64,000 nt of DNA from contig NZ_VTTI01000004.1 of NCBI RefSeq assembly GCF_008641105.1, positions 62,001 through 126,000 of the forward strand. Direction: 5' to 3'. Origin of the DNA: Halopseudomonas salina. GTDB taxonomy: Bacteria; Pseudomonadota; Gammaproteobacteria; Pseudomonadales; Pseudomonadaceae. A program made the position numbers and the translations under genes. Positions 27,312 through 36,715 of the stretch are shown in pieces. The notes beneath the pieces are model-generated. The model saw only the letters and a list, made by a program, of their open reading frames with translations. It did not search any database and was not told where the DNA came from. How positions within the stretch are numbered: the first letter of the stretch is position 1; every line of letters begins with the position of its first letter.

Positions 27312-30300
27312 CACCGATCTCCAGGCGCGACCTGCTCAGTTCCACTAATCCCCGCAGTGGCACGTTCAACCACTCGGGGCGGTGGTGGGCTTCGTAGAGA
27401 ATTTCGTAAGCTGCCTTCTCTATACCGAAAAGGGCAAGGGCCGCATCTTCACCTCCTTGATCAATCCAGGCATGTGGAAGCTCAGCCGCAGCAAGCCGAT
27501 AGGCGGCCATGAAAGCGTCGCGGGTTTGTGCAAGATAGGAAGAAACGATAGTTGCCCGCGCCATGTCAGCCTCAGCCGAGAGGTCAGTGCCATGTGCATC
27601 CCGAGTTGCCAGCGCAGCTGCATAATCAAAGGAACGCAGCATGCCGCTGACATCCTTCATGGGGCTGAGGTGCATCCTGCGTTCTTGGAGGCTGCGCGAT
27701 GGCTCGCCCTCAAAGTCAATAAAGTAAGCATCCCCTTTCACCACGAGAGCCTGGCCGAGGTGCAAGTCACCGTGCACCCGAATGCGCAGGCCGCCTTCGC
27801 TGCTGCGCGCCAGCCGGTCGATCAATTGCAGCACTGCCGTGCGATGGGACTTGAGCCAATCCAGATCGGCTACGGCATTGTCAGGCAAGCGGTCCTGATG
27901 CCTGCATGCTGCATCAATCGCCTCGCCAACCTGCGAGGATATATTTCTAGCCCACCCACTAACGTCTTCCGCTGTGCTTGATAAGTGGCCAAAATCAGCA
28001 TTGTCCGTGGCCCGAGCAAGCAAACTGTGCATCTCCCCCAGGCGCTGACCCAACATGGACGCAAAAGCAGAGAGCTCGGCCAGCGCCGTGTACTGGCTTT
28101 CCATGGTCGACACGCCGCCAGAAAGCTCGTCGCGCACCGCCCGTCCGAGTGTGTCCTGGGTCCACTGCCAGGCGTCGCCCTGACTGTTGAGATAACCCTG
28201 CAGTACCATGAGGGTATGCGGCACACCCTCATGGTCGACACGCCGCACTTCGCCCAGCAAGGGTGCGACATTGGTAAAGCCGGCTTCGGTGAGATAACCA
28301 CCCATTTCGGTTTCGGGATGGATACCAGGCATGACGCGACGGATTACCTTGAGCATCATGCGCTCACCGATAACCAGCGAACTGTTTGATTGCTCGGCGG
28401 AGCTGAGGCGAATCTCTTCGTCAGACCTCTCTTCAATTGCCTGCAGCAAAGGGCCGGGTAAAAACTGGATTTCCTGCTCATCGCTCCTTATCACCTCGCC
28501 GCTGCGCAGGCTGCTCACAACTGTTTGAGCGAATCGGTCAAGGGCCACCGCATCGGTCAGGAGTCCAACACGATCAAAGCGCCGCAAACGAGCCATGGCC
28601 AGAGCTACAGCTTGACCCGCACCATTGCCTGCTCGCTGCTCGTCGATGAAGCCCATCGGCAGTTGATAAAGGTTTGTGCCACTAGCGCCATGCACTTTTA
28701 TCTCACCGAGTACTGTCATTTCGGCAGTCGGTCCGAATGGAATTGCATAGAGAAGTTCAACCCGGGTGGCACTCTCCCCCTGCCCGGCAAACCAGCGCCG
28801 ACTGCCCAGGTAATCCGGTAGCGACTCGTGTTCAAGAATCTTCCTGCAGGATTCGTTCATCAGCTCGCTGAGGTCACGCTTGACTACCAGGGTGCGCAGC
28901 TCCGGCATCGGTTCCGTAGTCGGGGTATGCCAGGCGGGCATCTGAGCCTCCTCGGCGAGCAGGAACCAGAAGAAACCGTAAGGCGCCAGTGTCAGCAGAT
29001 AATTGAGTTTGCCGATCGGCGGGAAAGACGTCCCACCGACCATCTCCACGGGTACCGATCCCTCATAGGCAGCCAGCTCCAGCTCTGCGGCCTGAGCCGA
29101 GCGTGACAGATTGGCCACACACAGAATGGTTTCCTTGTGGCCCTCATCGCTTTCATACTCACGCACATAGGCGATTATCCGTCGATTGGACGGTGCCAAC
29201 ATTTTCAGGGTGCCGCGGCCGAAAGCCTTTTGCTGTTTGCGCACCGCGAGCATACGGCGCGTCCAGTTCAGTAACGAGTGCGTATCGCCCAACTGGGATT
29301 CCACGTTGATCGTCTGGAAACCGTACAGAGGATCCATGACCGGAGGCAGTACCAGGCTGGCCGGGTCAGCCTTGGAAAATCCGCCGTTACGGTCGATAGA
29401 CCATTGCATGGGCGTGCGCACGCCATCACGGTCACCCAGAAAGATATTGTCACCCATCCCGATTTCGTCACCGTAATACAGCGTCGGGGTGCCCGGCATG
29501 GACAACAACAGGCTGTTGAGCAGCTCGATCCTGCGGCGGTCACGCTCCACCAGCGGCGCCAGGCGCCGACGTATGCCCAGGTTGATTCGCGCCCGACGAT
29601 CGGCCGCGTAGTAGTTCCAGAGATAATCGCGCTCACGGTCGGTAACCATTTCCAGGGTCAGCTCATCGTGGTTGCGCAGGAAGATGGCCCACTGACAGCC
29701 CTCGGGAATCTCTGGTGTCTGACGCAGGATGTCGGTGATTGGGAAACGATCTTCCTGGGCGATGGCCATGTACATGCGCGGCATCAATGGGAAATGGAAG
29801 GCCATATGGCATTCGTTGCCATCGCCGAAGTACATCTGGGTGTCTTCCGGCCATTGATTGGCTTCGGCCAACAGCATCTTGTCCGAATAGTGGGCGTCCA
29901 CTTCGGCGCGGATCTTTTTCAGTACCACGTGGGTTTCCGGCAGGTTCTCGTTATTGGTGCCATCGCGCTCGATCAGGTACGGAATGGCATCCAGCCGCAG
30001 GCCGTCAACGCCCATATCCAGCCAGAAGCGCATGACGCTGAGAACAGCCTTGAGCACCTGGGGATTGTCGAAGTTCAGATCCGGCTGATGGGAGTAGAAA
30101 CGATGCCAGAAGTACTGACCGGCCACAGGATCCCAGGTCCAGTTGGATTTTTCGGTATCGAGGAAGATGATCCGGGTGCCGTCGTATTTCTGGTCGGTAT
30201 CAGACCAGACATAGAAATCCCTGGCCTTGGACCCCTTGGGTGCATGCCGCGCCTTCTGGAACCAGGGATGCTGGTCGGAGGTGTGGTTGATCACCAGTTC

Positions 30301-30627
30301 GGTAATCACCCGCAGGCCGCGCTTGTGTGCCTCGGCAATAAATTTGCGGGCGTCGCTCATTGTGCCGTAGTCCGGGTGAACACCGCGGTAGGCAGCAATG
30401 TCATAGCCGTCATCGCGCCGTGGTGACGGGTAGAACGGCAATAACCAGATGGTATTGACGCCCAGATCGGCGATGTAATCCAGCTTCTGAATCAGACCGG
30501 CAAAATCGCCTATTCCGTCATTGTTCGAGTCAAAAAAGGATTTGACGTGTACCTGGTAGATCACCGCGTCCTTGTACCAGCTAGGGTCATTGAGAAAGGT
30601 GACCTTGTTGTCTTCACTCGCATTCAT
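27298..30627 (-). CDS. treS: Trehalose synthase fused to maltokinase (TreS-Mak)
   Basis: This is a 1109-residue two-enzyme fusion. Residues about 1-560 are TreS (GH13), which interconverts trehalose and maltose: [39 protein letters not shown] (nucleophile Asp), [12 protein letters not shown] (Glu), [12 protein letters not shown]. Residues about 590-1109 are maltokinase, which makes maltose-1-phosphate with [18 protein letters not shown] (catalytic loop) and [17 protein letters not shown] (metal Asp). Fusing the two would channel maltose to GlgE, whose gene is 12 nt upstream. The same fusion is common in Pseudomonas. Confidence 0.95.
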
Positions 30628-30639
30628 TACGTAGCTTCC

Positions 30640-32649
30640 TCATGATGCCGGGCGGATGCGCCAGATGCCGAAGGGCATATGCCAGGGCTCGATGCGCATC
30701 CATTGAGTCTTGCCGTACCAGGTCCAGGTATGCCCCGTCATCAGATCCTCGCCATGCATATGCGCGTCGTCGGGCAAGCCGAACTCCCAGAGTGGCAGAT
30801 CGAAGTGGGCCTCCTGCGCGTTATGCGGATCGAGGCTGATGGCGACCAGTACGAAATTGGACAGGTCGTCTGTACGCTTGCCAAAAAACAGGATGTTGTC
30901 GTTCCAGGCGGTGTAAGCCTGAAAACCCAGATGGGTCTGCAACGCCGGATTCTGCCTGCGGATCAGATTGAGGCGGCTGATCTCCGCAACAATGTTGCCT
31001 GGGGCGTTATAGTCGCGTGGGCGAATCTGGTATTTTTCCGAATCCAGGTACTCTTCTTTACCCGACAGCGGCGCTGACTCACATATTTCAAAACCCGAAT
31101 ACATTCCCCATAGACCCGAACCCATGGTCGCAAGGGCCGCACGGATGAGAAATCCCGGGCGTCCTGAGTGGTGCAGAAAGCGTGGATTGATATCAGGCGT
31201 ATTGACGAAGAAATTGGGGCGGTAGCAATCGCGCCACGGCGCCTCATTAAGCTCGGTAAAATAGCTCTCGAGCTCGTACTTGGTATTTCGCCAGGTGAAG
31301 TAGGTATAACTCTGGCTGTAACCCACCTTGCCCAGACGCGCCATCATCGCCGGCTTGGTAAAAGCCTCTGCAAGGAACATCACATTCGGATGATCGGCAC
31401 GAATATCAGCAATCAGCCACTCCCAGAATGGCAGGGGTTTGGTGTGCGGGTTATCCACGCGAAACAGGGTTACACCGCGCTGGACCCACCCCAGCACCAC
31501 ATCGCGTAATGCCAGCCAGAGATCCGGGACTGAGTCCTTCTGATAGAAATCAACGTTGACAATGTCTTCGTACTTTTTCGGCGGATTCTCGGCATGTCGG
31601 ATAGTGCCGTCCGGGCGCCAGCTGAACCAGCCGGGATGCTGCTTGATCCATGGGTGGTCAGGCGAGCACTGAATGGCAAAGTCCAAGGCGATTTCCAACC
31701 CTTGCCTCCGTGCCTGCCTCACTAGCTCAATGAAGTCATCGAGCGTACCCAGCTCGGGATGAATAGCATCATGGCCACCGTCGGGACTGCCAATGGCGTA
31801 TGGGCTGCCTGGATCACTCTCGCCAGCAACAAGTGCGTTGTTGGGCCCTTTGCGGTGGGTGCGTCCTATGGGATGAATCGGAGGAAAGTACAGCACGTCA
31901 AAACCCATGCGACTGATTTGCGGCAACCTGGCGGTAACATCGCGGAAGGTACCGTGGCGAGTCTGTTCAGAGGTAACCGACCGCGGAAAAAGCTCATACC
32001 AACTGGCAAACTGCGCCAGTTGACGCTCAACCTCCAAAGGGTAGGCGCGGCTGAACACCTGGTCCGCCCGCATACCGTGCTCGCGCAGGGTCTCCAGCGT
32101 CTCAGTTGAGAGAAAGAAGGCCAGTTGCTCGTCCCTGGCATGGGCAGCGTTCATCTGGGCCACCACCCGCTCAAGAACCTGTGCACTTTCAGGCGCTGCC
32201 GACTGAGCAGCTGCGCGCACCAACTGCTCACCTTCCCTGAGTTCAAGCGTTATGGGCACACCTGCTCGGTACTTCTTCTCCAGCTCATCCTGAAAAGTGG
32301 CGAAAGGGTCACGCCAGGCTTCGATGACATATACGAACTTGCCCGGTTGCTCGGGCACAATAGTGGCTTCCCAGTGGTCATTCCCCAAAAAGGTCATGGG
32401 TGACATATGCCAAAAGGAGTCGTTCAAACGGCGCCAGTGCAGATGGACCGCCAGCTTCTCGTGGCCGTCGGTGAACACAACGGCACTCACATTTGCCCTC
32501 TGCCCTTCAATACATTTAACGGCAAAGCGGCCCTCATCAAGTACCGGTGACACGGACTCGATGGCAATACGGGGTAGCGTCACCGCATCTTCTACTGTGA
32601 GCCCTAGGGCGGGATATTCACTCTGGTTGCCTGAAGCTGACAATGACAT
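30640..32649 (-). CDS. glgE: Alpha-1,4-glucan:maltose-1-phosphate maltosyltransferase GlgE
   Basis: GlgE adds maltose from maltose-1-phosphate to growing alpha-1,4-glucan, the key step of the trehalose-to-glucan route. The 669-residue GH13_3 protein has an N-terminal beta-domain (HLHWRRLNDSFWHMSPMTFLGND), the characteristic FPPIHPIGRTHRKGPNN loop, LFRVDNPHTKPLPFWEWL (nucleophile Asp), VMFLAEAFTKPAMMARLGKVGYSQSYTYFTWR (Glu) and FFVNTPDINPRFLH. It is the first gene of the minus-strand operon; its promoter should lie in 32650-32857, where an AlgU-like sequence is seen. Confidence 0.95.
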   Translation of the reverse strand: MSLSASGNQSEYPALGLTVEDAVTLPRIAIESVSPVLDEGRFAVKCIEGQRANVSAVVFTDGHEKLAVHLHWRRLNDSFWHMSPMTFLGNDHWEATIVPEQPGKFVYVIEAWRDPFATFQDELEKKYRAGVPITLELREGEQLVRAAAQSAAPESAQVLERVVAQMNAAHARDEQLAFFLSTETLETLREHGMRADQVFSRAYPLEVERQLAQFASWYELFPRSVTSEQTRHGTFRDVTARLPQISRMGFDVLYFPPIHPIGRTHRKGPNNALVAGESDPGSPYAIGSPDGGHDAIHPELGTLDDFIELVRQARRQGLEIALDFAIQCSPDHPWIKQHPGWFSWRPDGTIRHAENPPKKYEDIVNVDFYQKDSVPDLWLALRDVVLGWVQRGVTLFRVDNPHTKPLPFWEWLIADIRADHPNVMFLAEAFTKPAMMARLGKVGYSQSYTYFTWRNTKYELESYFTELNEAPWRDCYRPNFFVNTPDINPRFLHHSGRPGFLIRAALATMGSGLWGMYSGFEICESAPLSGKEEYLDSEKYQIRPRDYNAPGNIVAEISRLNLIRRQNPALQTHLGFQAYTAWNDNILFFGKRTDDLSNFVLVAISLDPHNAQEAHFDLPLWEFGLPDDAHMHGEDLMTGHTWTWYGKTQWMRIEPWHMPFGIWRIRPAS

Positions 32650-32711
32650 TGATGACCCCCTGAAAACACAGGATGAAAGTATCCGTTTCCCTTCTTTTGC
32701 TGCTTACAAGA

Positions 32712-32738
32712 GATGACTGGCGCACCGGCGGCTAGTTC
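32712..32738 (-). promoter_or_regulatory. Possible AlgU/sigma-E-type promoter upstream of glgE
   Basis: On the minus strand GAACTA (32733-32738) is followed after 16 nt by TCATC (32712-32716), a partial match to GAACTT-N16/17-TCTGA. It lies about 60 nt before the glgE start. The match is imperfect, so this is only a candidate. Confidence 0.3.
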
Positions 32739-32857
32739 AACGAAAATCCACAACATGCAATCTTTAGCGAGCGGGTCTGTCTCAAGTGGACCGGCGACGT
32801 TGTCGATATTTTCAAAAGCGCACCAAGCCGCGCTCAGAGGCAAAAAGGATTGTTTGT

Positions 32858-33088
32858 ATGGAATATCTGGACTGGGTGCAGTGGCCCGCCATGGTAGTAA
32901 CCGTAGCCGCAGCGTGGCTGGTCGGATCCCGGCTAAAACATCGACGTGAAATAGGCTTCTGGGTATTTCTGTCCAGCAACGTGCTGTGGATGATCTGGGG
33001 TGTTTACGCTGAAGCCTGGGCCCTGATCGTCTTGCAGGTGGCGCTGGCAGGTATGAATTTTCGAGGCATGGTCAAAAACTGGAAATGA
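32858..33088 (+). CDS. Small membrane protein, 76 aa, two to three transmembrane segments
   Basis: The protein MEYLDWVQWPAMVVTVAAAWLVGS... has hydrophobic stretches at about 7-24, 33-47 and 52-66, a charged loop KHRREIG between the first two, and a basic tail. The pattern N-x3-W-x2-WG ... LQVALAGMNFRGMVKN loosely recalls one half of PnuC or SemiSWEET-type small transporters, which work as oligomers. I do not recognise a named family. ATG 32858 follows AAGGA at a suitable distance; the upstream open frame to 32786 is not protein-like. It diverges from glgE. Confidence 0.65.
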   Translation: MEYLDWVQWPAMVVTVAAAWLVGSRLKHRREIGFWVFLSSNVLWMIWGVYAEAWALIVLQVALAGMNFRGMVKNWK

Positions 33089-33170
33089 GCGCTCGCTTGG
33101 TACCGCTGTGCCTGACAAGGGCATCCCTTGCCGAGCCAACGACGTAGTTGACCTAGGACTAGACGGTAAC

Positions 33171-33243
33171 AACTCCGTTCGTCGGGCACACTGAATTATC
33201 CGCACGTGCGTGATGTCAGTTACTGCATGTTACGAACGGAGTT
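33171..33243 (+). promoter_or_regulatory. 12-bp inverted repeat sequestering the Shine-Dalgarno of the next gene
   Basis: AACTCCGTTCGT (33171-33182) is exactly complementary to ACGAACGGAGTT (33232-33243), with a 49-nt loop that holds a 10-bp palindrome CGCACGTGCG. The right arm contains the GGAG ribosome site (33238-33241) of the gene starting at 33249. If transcribed, the stem would block translation, as in an RNA thermometer or other leader switch. Read as DNA it could be an operator. Confidence 0.55.
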
Positions 33244-33248
33244 ACATC

Positions 33249-33620
33249 ATGACTGAGCTGAAATCCAACCTGGATCAAGATAATGCGCTAGAGAGCGTGG
33301 AAGCGATTGATCACGCCACCTTTCTGGCCAACACCAATTTCAAGACTTCTACCGAGTCGAGGCCCAATGGTGATCTGGTGTTGGTTGTCGAGTCGCCGCG
33401 CTATGGCATTTTTCGGCGGGTGGTGCCGAAGGATCTGAAGGATCCAGCGGAGTTCGTCAACAGAGTCAAACTCGACCTGCTGATACAGAACGGGGAATTA
33501 CCACGTGGCGAGATTTTGCGCGCCGCCCGCAAGGACCGGATCCCCACATACACTTTGGGTACGCTGCACAGGACGCGCTATGCCAGCCTGTGGGAAAACC
33601 GCAAGATTGAAAAGGACTAG
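33249..33620 (+). CDS. Hypothetical protein, 123 aa, possibly under leader-RNA control
   Basis: I do not recognise the family. The product is soluble, with an acidic N-terminus (MTELKSNLDQDNALESVEAID) and a basic C-terminal half (EILRAARKDRIPTYTLGTLHRTRYASLWENRKIEKD). A beta-rich stretch, GDLVLVVESPRYGIFRRVVPKDLKDPAEFVNRVKLDLL, could form a compact domain. There is no signal peptide. ATG 33249 follows GGAG with 7 nt spacing, inside the inverted repeat described separately. It stands alone between the small membrane protein and the exported proteins. Confidence 0.65.
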   Translation: MTELKSNLDQDNALESVEAIDHATFLANTNFKTSTESRPNGDLVLVVESPRYGIFRRVVPKDLKDPAEFVNRVKLDLLIQNGELPRGEILRAARKDRIPTYTLGTLHRTRYASLWENRKIEKD

Positions 33621-33695
33621 CCCCATTACCGGGCCGGGATTTGACCTCACTCGATGATCTGAAGACATCTTGTTGCAACTCCCATGGTTCATCTG

Positions 33696-33722
33696 GAACT
33701 TACGCGGATATCTCGGTTCTAC
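33696..33722 (+). promoter_or_regulatory. AlgU/sigma-22-like promoter upstream of the first exported hydrophilic protein
   Basis: GAACTT (33696-33701), 16 nt, TCTAC (33718-33722). The -35 is a perfect match and the -10 a close match to the AlgU consensus GAACTT-N16/17-TCTGA. It lies about 70 nt before the start at 33793. AlgU controls envelope and osmotic stress genes in Pseudomonas. Confidence 0.5.
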
Positions 33723-33792
33723 AGTTGTGAGTTGAATGAAATATCAACCCTGATACATCCAGGTCACTGACCGGTCAAATAAGGTGAACTTC

Positions 33793-34104
33793 ATGAAATT
33801 TCAAAACATCGTTTATACAACTGCACTTACCATCGCCATGGGCGCTGGATCTGGCGTAGCCGTTGCCGGCAACCATGCTGACGCACAGGAGCATGGTAAG
33901 AATCATGCCGAAGCCAATGACACCATGACCAATGAAAATGCCAAGAACAATAACCTCAACACAAATGATGTCGAGGCTATGCGAGAAGAAGCGAATGATG
34001 AAGCGTTGCCAAACTCGGGCAACCGTGCGGTCCCTGGTGCACCCAAAGCCGGCAAGAACCCCGCCATTGACTCAGAGGCCGGTGAGCACGATTTGGTAGA
34101 TTGA
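33793..34104 (+). CDS. Exported hydrophilic protein, 103 aa
   Basis: A Sec signal peptide (MKFQNIVYTTALTIAMGAGSGVAVAG, cleavage near residue 25-26) is followed by about 77 residues that are almost free of hydrophobics and rich in Asn, Asp, Glu, Ala, His and Gly. This looks disordered and resembles stress-related hydrophilins; I cannot assign a family. The ATG follows AAGG; a GTG three codons earlier is also possible. A strong AlgU-like promoter lies upstream. It resembles the gene at 34310 in design but not clearly in sequence. Base composition here is more AT-rich than its neighbours. Confidence 0.65.
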   Translation: MKFQNIVYTTALTIAMGAGSGVAVAGNHADAQEHGKNHAEANDTMTNENAKNNNLNTNDVEAMREEANDEALPNSGNRAVPGAPKAGKNPAIDSEAGEHDLVD

Positions 34105-34309
34105 AAACTACATATCCTGACAAAGACCTCTCTGCGCGATCTTCATAGATCGACTAGTCTCTAAGCATATTAAGCAATTCAAGTTAATTAACATGAATGC
34201 GAGACTCATAGTTGTCTTTCATGATTTTCAACAGCCATCTTGATGCACAATCAATTCAAATCAGTTATTGGGAAATCCCGCTCATGCGGCATTTTAATAG
34301 AGGTTATAT

Positions 34310-34609
34310 ATGAAGTATTCAAATATTACCGGTACTACTGCTGTCGCCCTGGCTTTGGGTGTGGCGACCTCATTCGCTGTGGCTGACATGCATGCCGACC
34401 ATGGCGATAAAGACATGAAGCACGACGCCATGTCGGCGCAGCACGAAGACAAGAAGTCCATGAACAAAACGCCAGATGCCAATGAACTGGGCGATCGCAG
34501 CGAAACCGGCATGGGTATTGAAGCCCGCCCGGGATCTGACGGCACCGACCGCACCGTAACGGGTGAGCCGGATGTAGGTCTGGATGCGGAAAATGAAGCC
34601 GGTAACTAA
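34310..34609 (+). CDS. Exported hydrophilic protein, 99 aa, His/Asp/Met-rich
   Basis: A signal peptide (about 1-25, ending AVA) precedes a short His/Asp/Met/Lys-rich segment, DMHADHGDKDMKHDAMSAQHEDKKSM. That segment could bind metal. An acidic, Gly-rich tail without hydrophobic core follows (GIEARPGSDGTDRTVTGEPDVGLDAENEAGN). No family is recognised. AGAGG precedes the ATG. A textbook Rho-independent terminator follows 20 nt after the stop, so it is expressed as its own short transcript or as the end of one with the previous gene. Confidence 0.65.
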   Translation: MKYSNITGTTAVALALGVATSFAVADMHADHGDKDMKHDAMSAQHEDKKSMNKTPDANELGDRSETGMGIEARPGSDGTDRTVTGEPDVGLDAENEAGN

Positions 34610-34629
34610 CACGCTGGCTTCACTCAAAG

Positions 34630-34655
34630 GGTAGCCAATGGCTACCTTTTTTTTT
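34630..34655 (+). terminator. Rho-independent terminator
   Basis: GGTAGCC (34630-34636), loop AAT, GGCTACC (34640-34646), then nine T residues. Ends the transcript of the gene at 34310-34609. Confidence 0.9.
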
Positions 34656-34724
34656 GCAGGCACAAGTCCAGTCTGTTCCGACACATTTCAGTCAGCGCCA
34701 TTAGTAAGCATGAGGAGAGAACAT

Positions 34725-35378
34725 ATGAACAAGGCAGGTAATCTAGCAAGCATTTTCGCTGTATTGATCGGCATGAGCGCTATGCCAGTGATTGCAGCTG
34801 ACGAATTGAGCGGGACCGGCATGGGCGACACCACTCGCACCAGCGGGCCTACTGGCACTCCAGGAACTACGGGAGAAGGCGGCAGCGCAAGCCGCGAAGG
34901 GCTGCTTACCGAGCCCAATTATGCTGCGGGCATAGGAGCAGAAGCCTTCGTTGAGCAAGTCACCGGGAAAAACCATGCGATCATCAAGGCAGCGGAATCG
35001 ATACTTGATGAGAAAAGCGCAGTCAACGACCCCAAAGCTCGCGAATTTGCTCAGCAAATGATCACTGCCCATAAACAGCTCAATCGTCAATTGATCGATC
35101 TTGCCGGAAACGAAAAGATCGAAGTGTCCGACGCTGCCACCCTGATCGACCAGGCTCAATCGATGGTGTTAAGCGTTCGCGGTGGTGAGTCCCTTGTCGA
35201 GGCCTATGCCAATAATCAGGTGGGTGATCATCAAGCCCTACTGGACTTATTCGACCGCGCCGCAGTCAGCGATCTGGGAGAAATTACCCAGTTTGCCAAG
35301 GACGCTCTACCCAAACTAGAAGCACATCTGGAACAGGCGCGCGCCCTGCATCCTGAAACCCGAGATAGAAATAAGTAG
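34725..35378 (+). CDS. DUF4142 family exported protein
   Basis: The 217-residue precursor has a signal peptide (about 1-24, ending VIAA) and a Gly/Thr/Ser-rich disordered spacer (GTGMGDTTRTSGPTGTPGTTGEGG). A four-helix, ferritin-like DUF4142 domain follows (about 70-210), containing FVEQVTGKNHAIIKAAESILDEKSAVNDPKAREFAQQMITAHKQLNRQLIDLA. DUF4142 proteins are periplasmic or membrane-associated and of unknown activity. ATG 34725 follows GAGGAGA; the upstream frame to 34638 is not supported. It closes a run of three exported proteins beside the trehalose genes, so a role in stress survival is likely but inferred. Confidence 0.8.
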   Translation: MNKAGNLASIFAVLIGMSAMPVIAADELSGTGMGDTTRTSGPTGTPGTTGEGGSASREGLLTEPNYAAGIGAEAFVEQVTGKNHAIIKAAESILDEKSAVNDPKAREFAQQMITAHKQLNRQLIDLAGNEKIEVSDAATLIDQAQSMVLSVRGGESLVEAYANNQVGDHQALLDLFDRAAVSDLGEITQFAKDALPKLEAHLEQARALHPETRDRNK

Positions 35379-35388
35379 CGGCTGAATT

Positions 35389-35432
35389 CCAGACACAAAA
35401 AAAGCGACTTAGGTCGCTTTTTTTGTGTCTGG
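35389..35432. terminator. Perfect 20-bp bidirectional terminator
   Basis: Arms 35389-35408 and 35413-35432 are exact reverse complements around TTAG, with seven A at the base on one side and seven T on the other. It can end both the plus-strand DUF4142 transcript and the minus-strand tRNA transcript. Confidence 0.92.
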
Positions 35433-35457
35433 AAGCCGGAACTTCCAGCTAGCAATA

Positions 35458-35534
35458 TGGCGCAGTGGACGGGACTCGAACCCGCGACCCCCGGCGTGAC
35501 AGGCCGGTATTCTAACCAACTGAACTACCACTGC
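35458..35534 (-). tRNA. tRNA-Asp (GTC)
   Basis: The minus strand gives a 77-nt cloverleaf: acceptor GCAGTGG pairing with CCACTGC, D arm GTTCAGTTGGTTAGAAT, anticodon loop with GTC (CCTGTCACG), T arm GCGGGTTCGAGTCCCG, discriminator G and encoded CCA. It lies 14 nt after tRNA-Val in the same direction, with a strong terminator beyond it. Confidence 0.96.
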
Positions 35535-35547
35535 GCGTTACCTCGAG

Positions 35548-35623
35548 TGGTGGGTGATGACGGGATCGAACCGCCGACCCTCTGCTTGTAAGGCAGATGC
35601 TCTCCCAGCTGAGCTAATCACCC
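35548..35623 (-). tRNA. tRNA-Val (TAC)
   Basis: The minus strand gives a 76-nt cloverleaf: GGGTGAT acceptor, D arm TAGCTCAGCTGGGAGA, anticodon TAC in CTTACAAG, T arm GGCGGTTCGATCCCGTC, discriminator A and encoded CCA. It is transcribed ahead of tRNA-Asp and diverges from rdgC. Confidence 0.96.
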
Positions 35624-35797
35624 TTTACTCTCGAAGTGGGGCGCATTCTAGGCAGCTTTTCGCTTGCTGGCAATACCTTTTTCAAAAAAAATTCTCCCCT
35701 TTTTCAATATGTTAATTCTTCCCCCGGATCGACTGGCCGCCAGCGCCTGCGTCAGGCACTATTGCTGACTTTTGCGCCGCAAGTCGAGGACAGCATC

Positions 35798-36715
35798 ATG
35801 TGGTTTCGTAATCTTCTGCTTTATCGTTTCAGCCAGACCATTCCCTTCAACGAAGCCGAGTTGATTGCCGCGCTCGAACAAAAGCCCGCCCGGCCATGCG
35901 GGAGCCAGGAAACCCATACTCTTGGCTGGACAACGCCCTTTGGCAAGCATTCTGAGAATATCGTGCAAGTTGCCGATGGCTATTGGTTGATCGCCCTGCG
36001 CAAGGAGGAACGCATACTGCCGGGCAGTGTGGTTCGGGAAAGCCTGACCGAAAAGGTCGACGAAATCGAAGCGCGCGATGCTCGCAAGGTTTACAAGAAA
36101 GAGCGCGACACGCTCAAGGACGAGATCATGATGTCGCTCCTGCCCCGTGCCTTCACCCGCACCCAGACCACCCTCGCATGCATTGCACCGCAGGAAGGCT
36201 GGATAGCGGTCGACACCTCAAGCGCCAAGCGCGCGGAAGATCTGCTCAGCCTGTTGCGTGAATGCGCAGGCAGCCTGCCTGTGCGGCCCATGACGGTGAA
36301 GATCGCTCCCGGGGCATGCATGACCGAGTGGGTCAAGACGGGACAGGCTCCAGAGGGCCTCGTAGTTGGTGATGAGTGCGAGCTGCGCGACACAACAGAA
36401 GATGGCGGCGTCATTCGTTGCAAGCGTCAGGATCTGGCAAGCGATGAAATCCAGCAGCACCTGACAGTTGGCAAACAGGTTAGCCAACTGGCCCTGCAAT
36501 GGCAGGAGAAGCTCGGCTTTACCCTGGATGACAAGTTGTCCGTCAAACGCCTGCGTTTTGAAGATCTGCTGACAGATGAAGCCGATGATCAGGGCGGTGA
36601 CGATATGGCCGGGCAGCTCGATGCAAGCTTCACCATAATGGCAAAGAGTCTGTCGGAGTTCATTCCTGCCTTGACTTCTGCGCTTGGCGGAGAGGAAATC
36701 CCACAGGGGATCTGA
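35798..36715 (+). CDS. rdgC: Recombination-associated protein RdgC
   Basis: RdgC is a ring-shaped dimer that binds DNA without sequence preference and limits RecA action. The 305-residue chain starts [17 protein letters not shown] and has [45 protein letters not shown], both typical of the family, and normal length. ATG 35798 follows GAGG; the frame is open upstream to 35636, but that part overlaps tRNA-Val leader sequence and is not protein-like. DnaA-box element copy B follows 20 nt after the stop. Confidence 0.95.
   Translation: MWFRNLLLYRFSQTIPFNEAELIAALEQKPARPCGSQETHTLGWTTPFGKHSENIVQVADGYWLIALRKEERILPGSVVRESLTEKVDEIEARDARKVYKKERDTLKDEIMMSLLPRAFTRTQTTLACIAPQEGWIAVDTSSAKRAEDLLSLLRECAGSLPVRPMTVKIAPGACMTEWVKTGQAPEGLVVGDECELRDTTEDGGVIRCKRQDLASDEIQQHLTVGKQVSQLALQWQEKLGFTLDDKLSVKRLRFEDLLTDEADDQGGDDMAGQLDASFTIMAKSLSEFIPALTSALGGEEIPQGI

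Noticed and set aside
29278..30426. 382-residue open frame on the plus strand
   Set aside because: Antisense to treS/mak; no recognisable domain or ribosome site.
35458..35623. Integrative element at the tRNA-Asp/tRNA-Val genes
   Set aside because: No integrase and no duplicated tRNA 3' end was seen near either tRNA.
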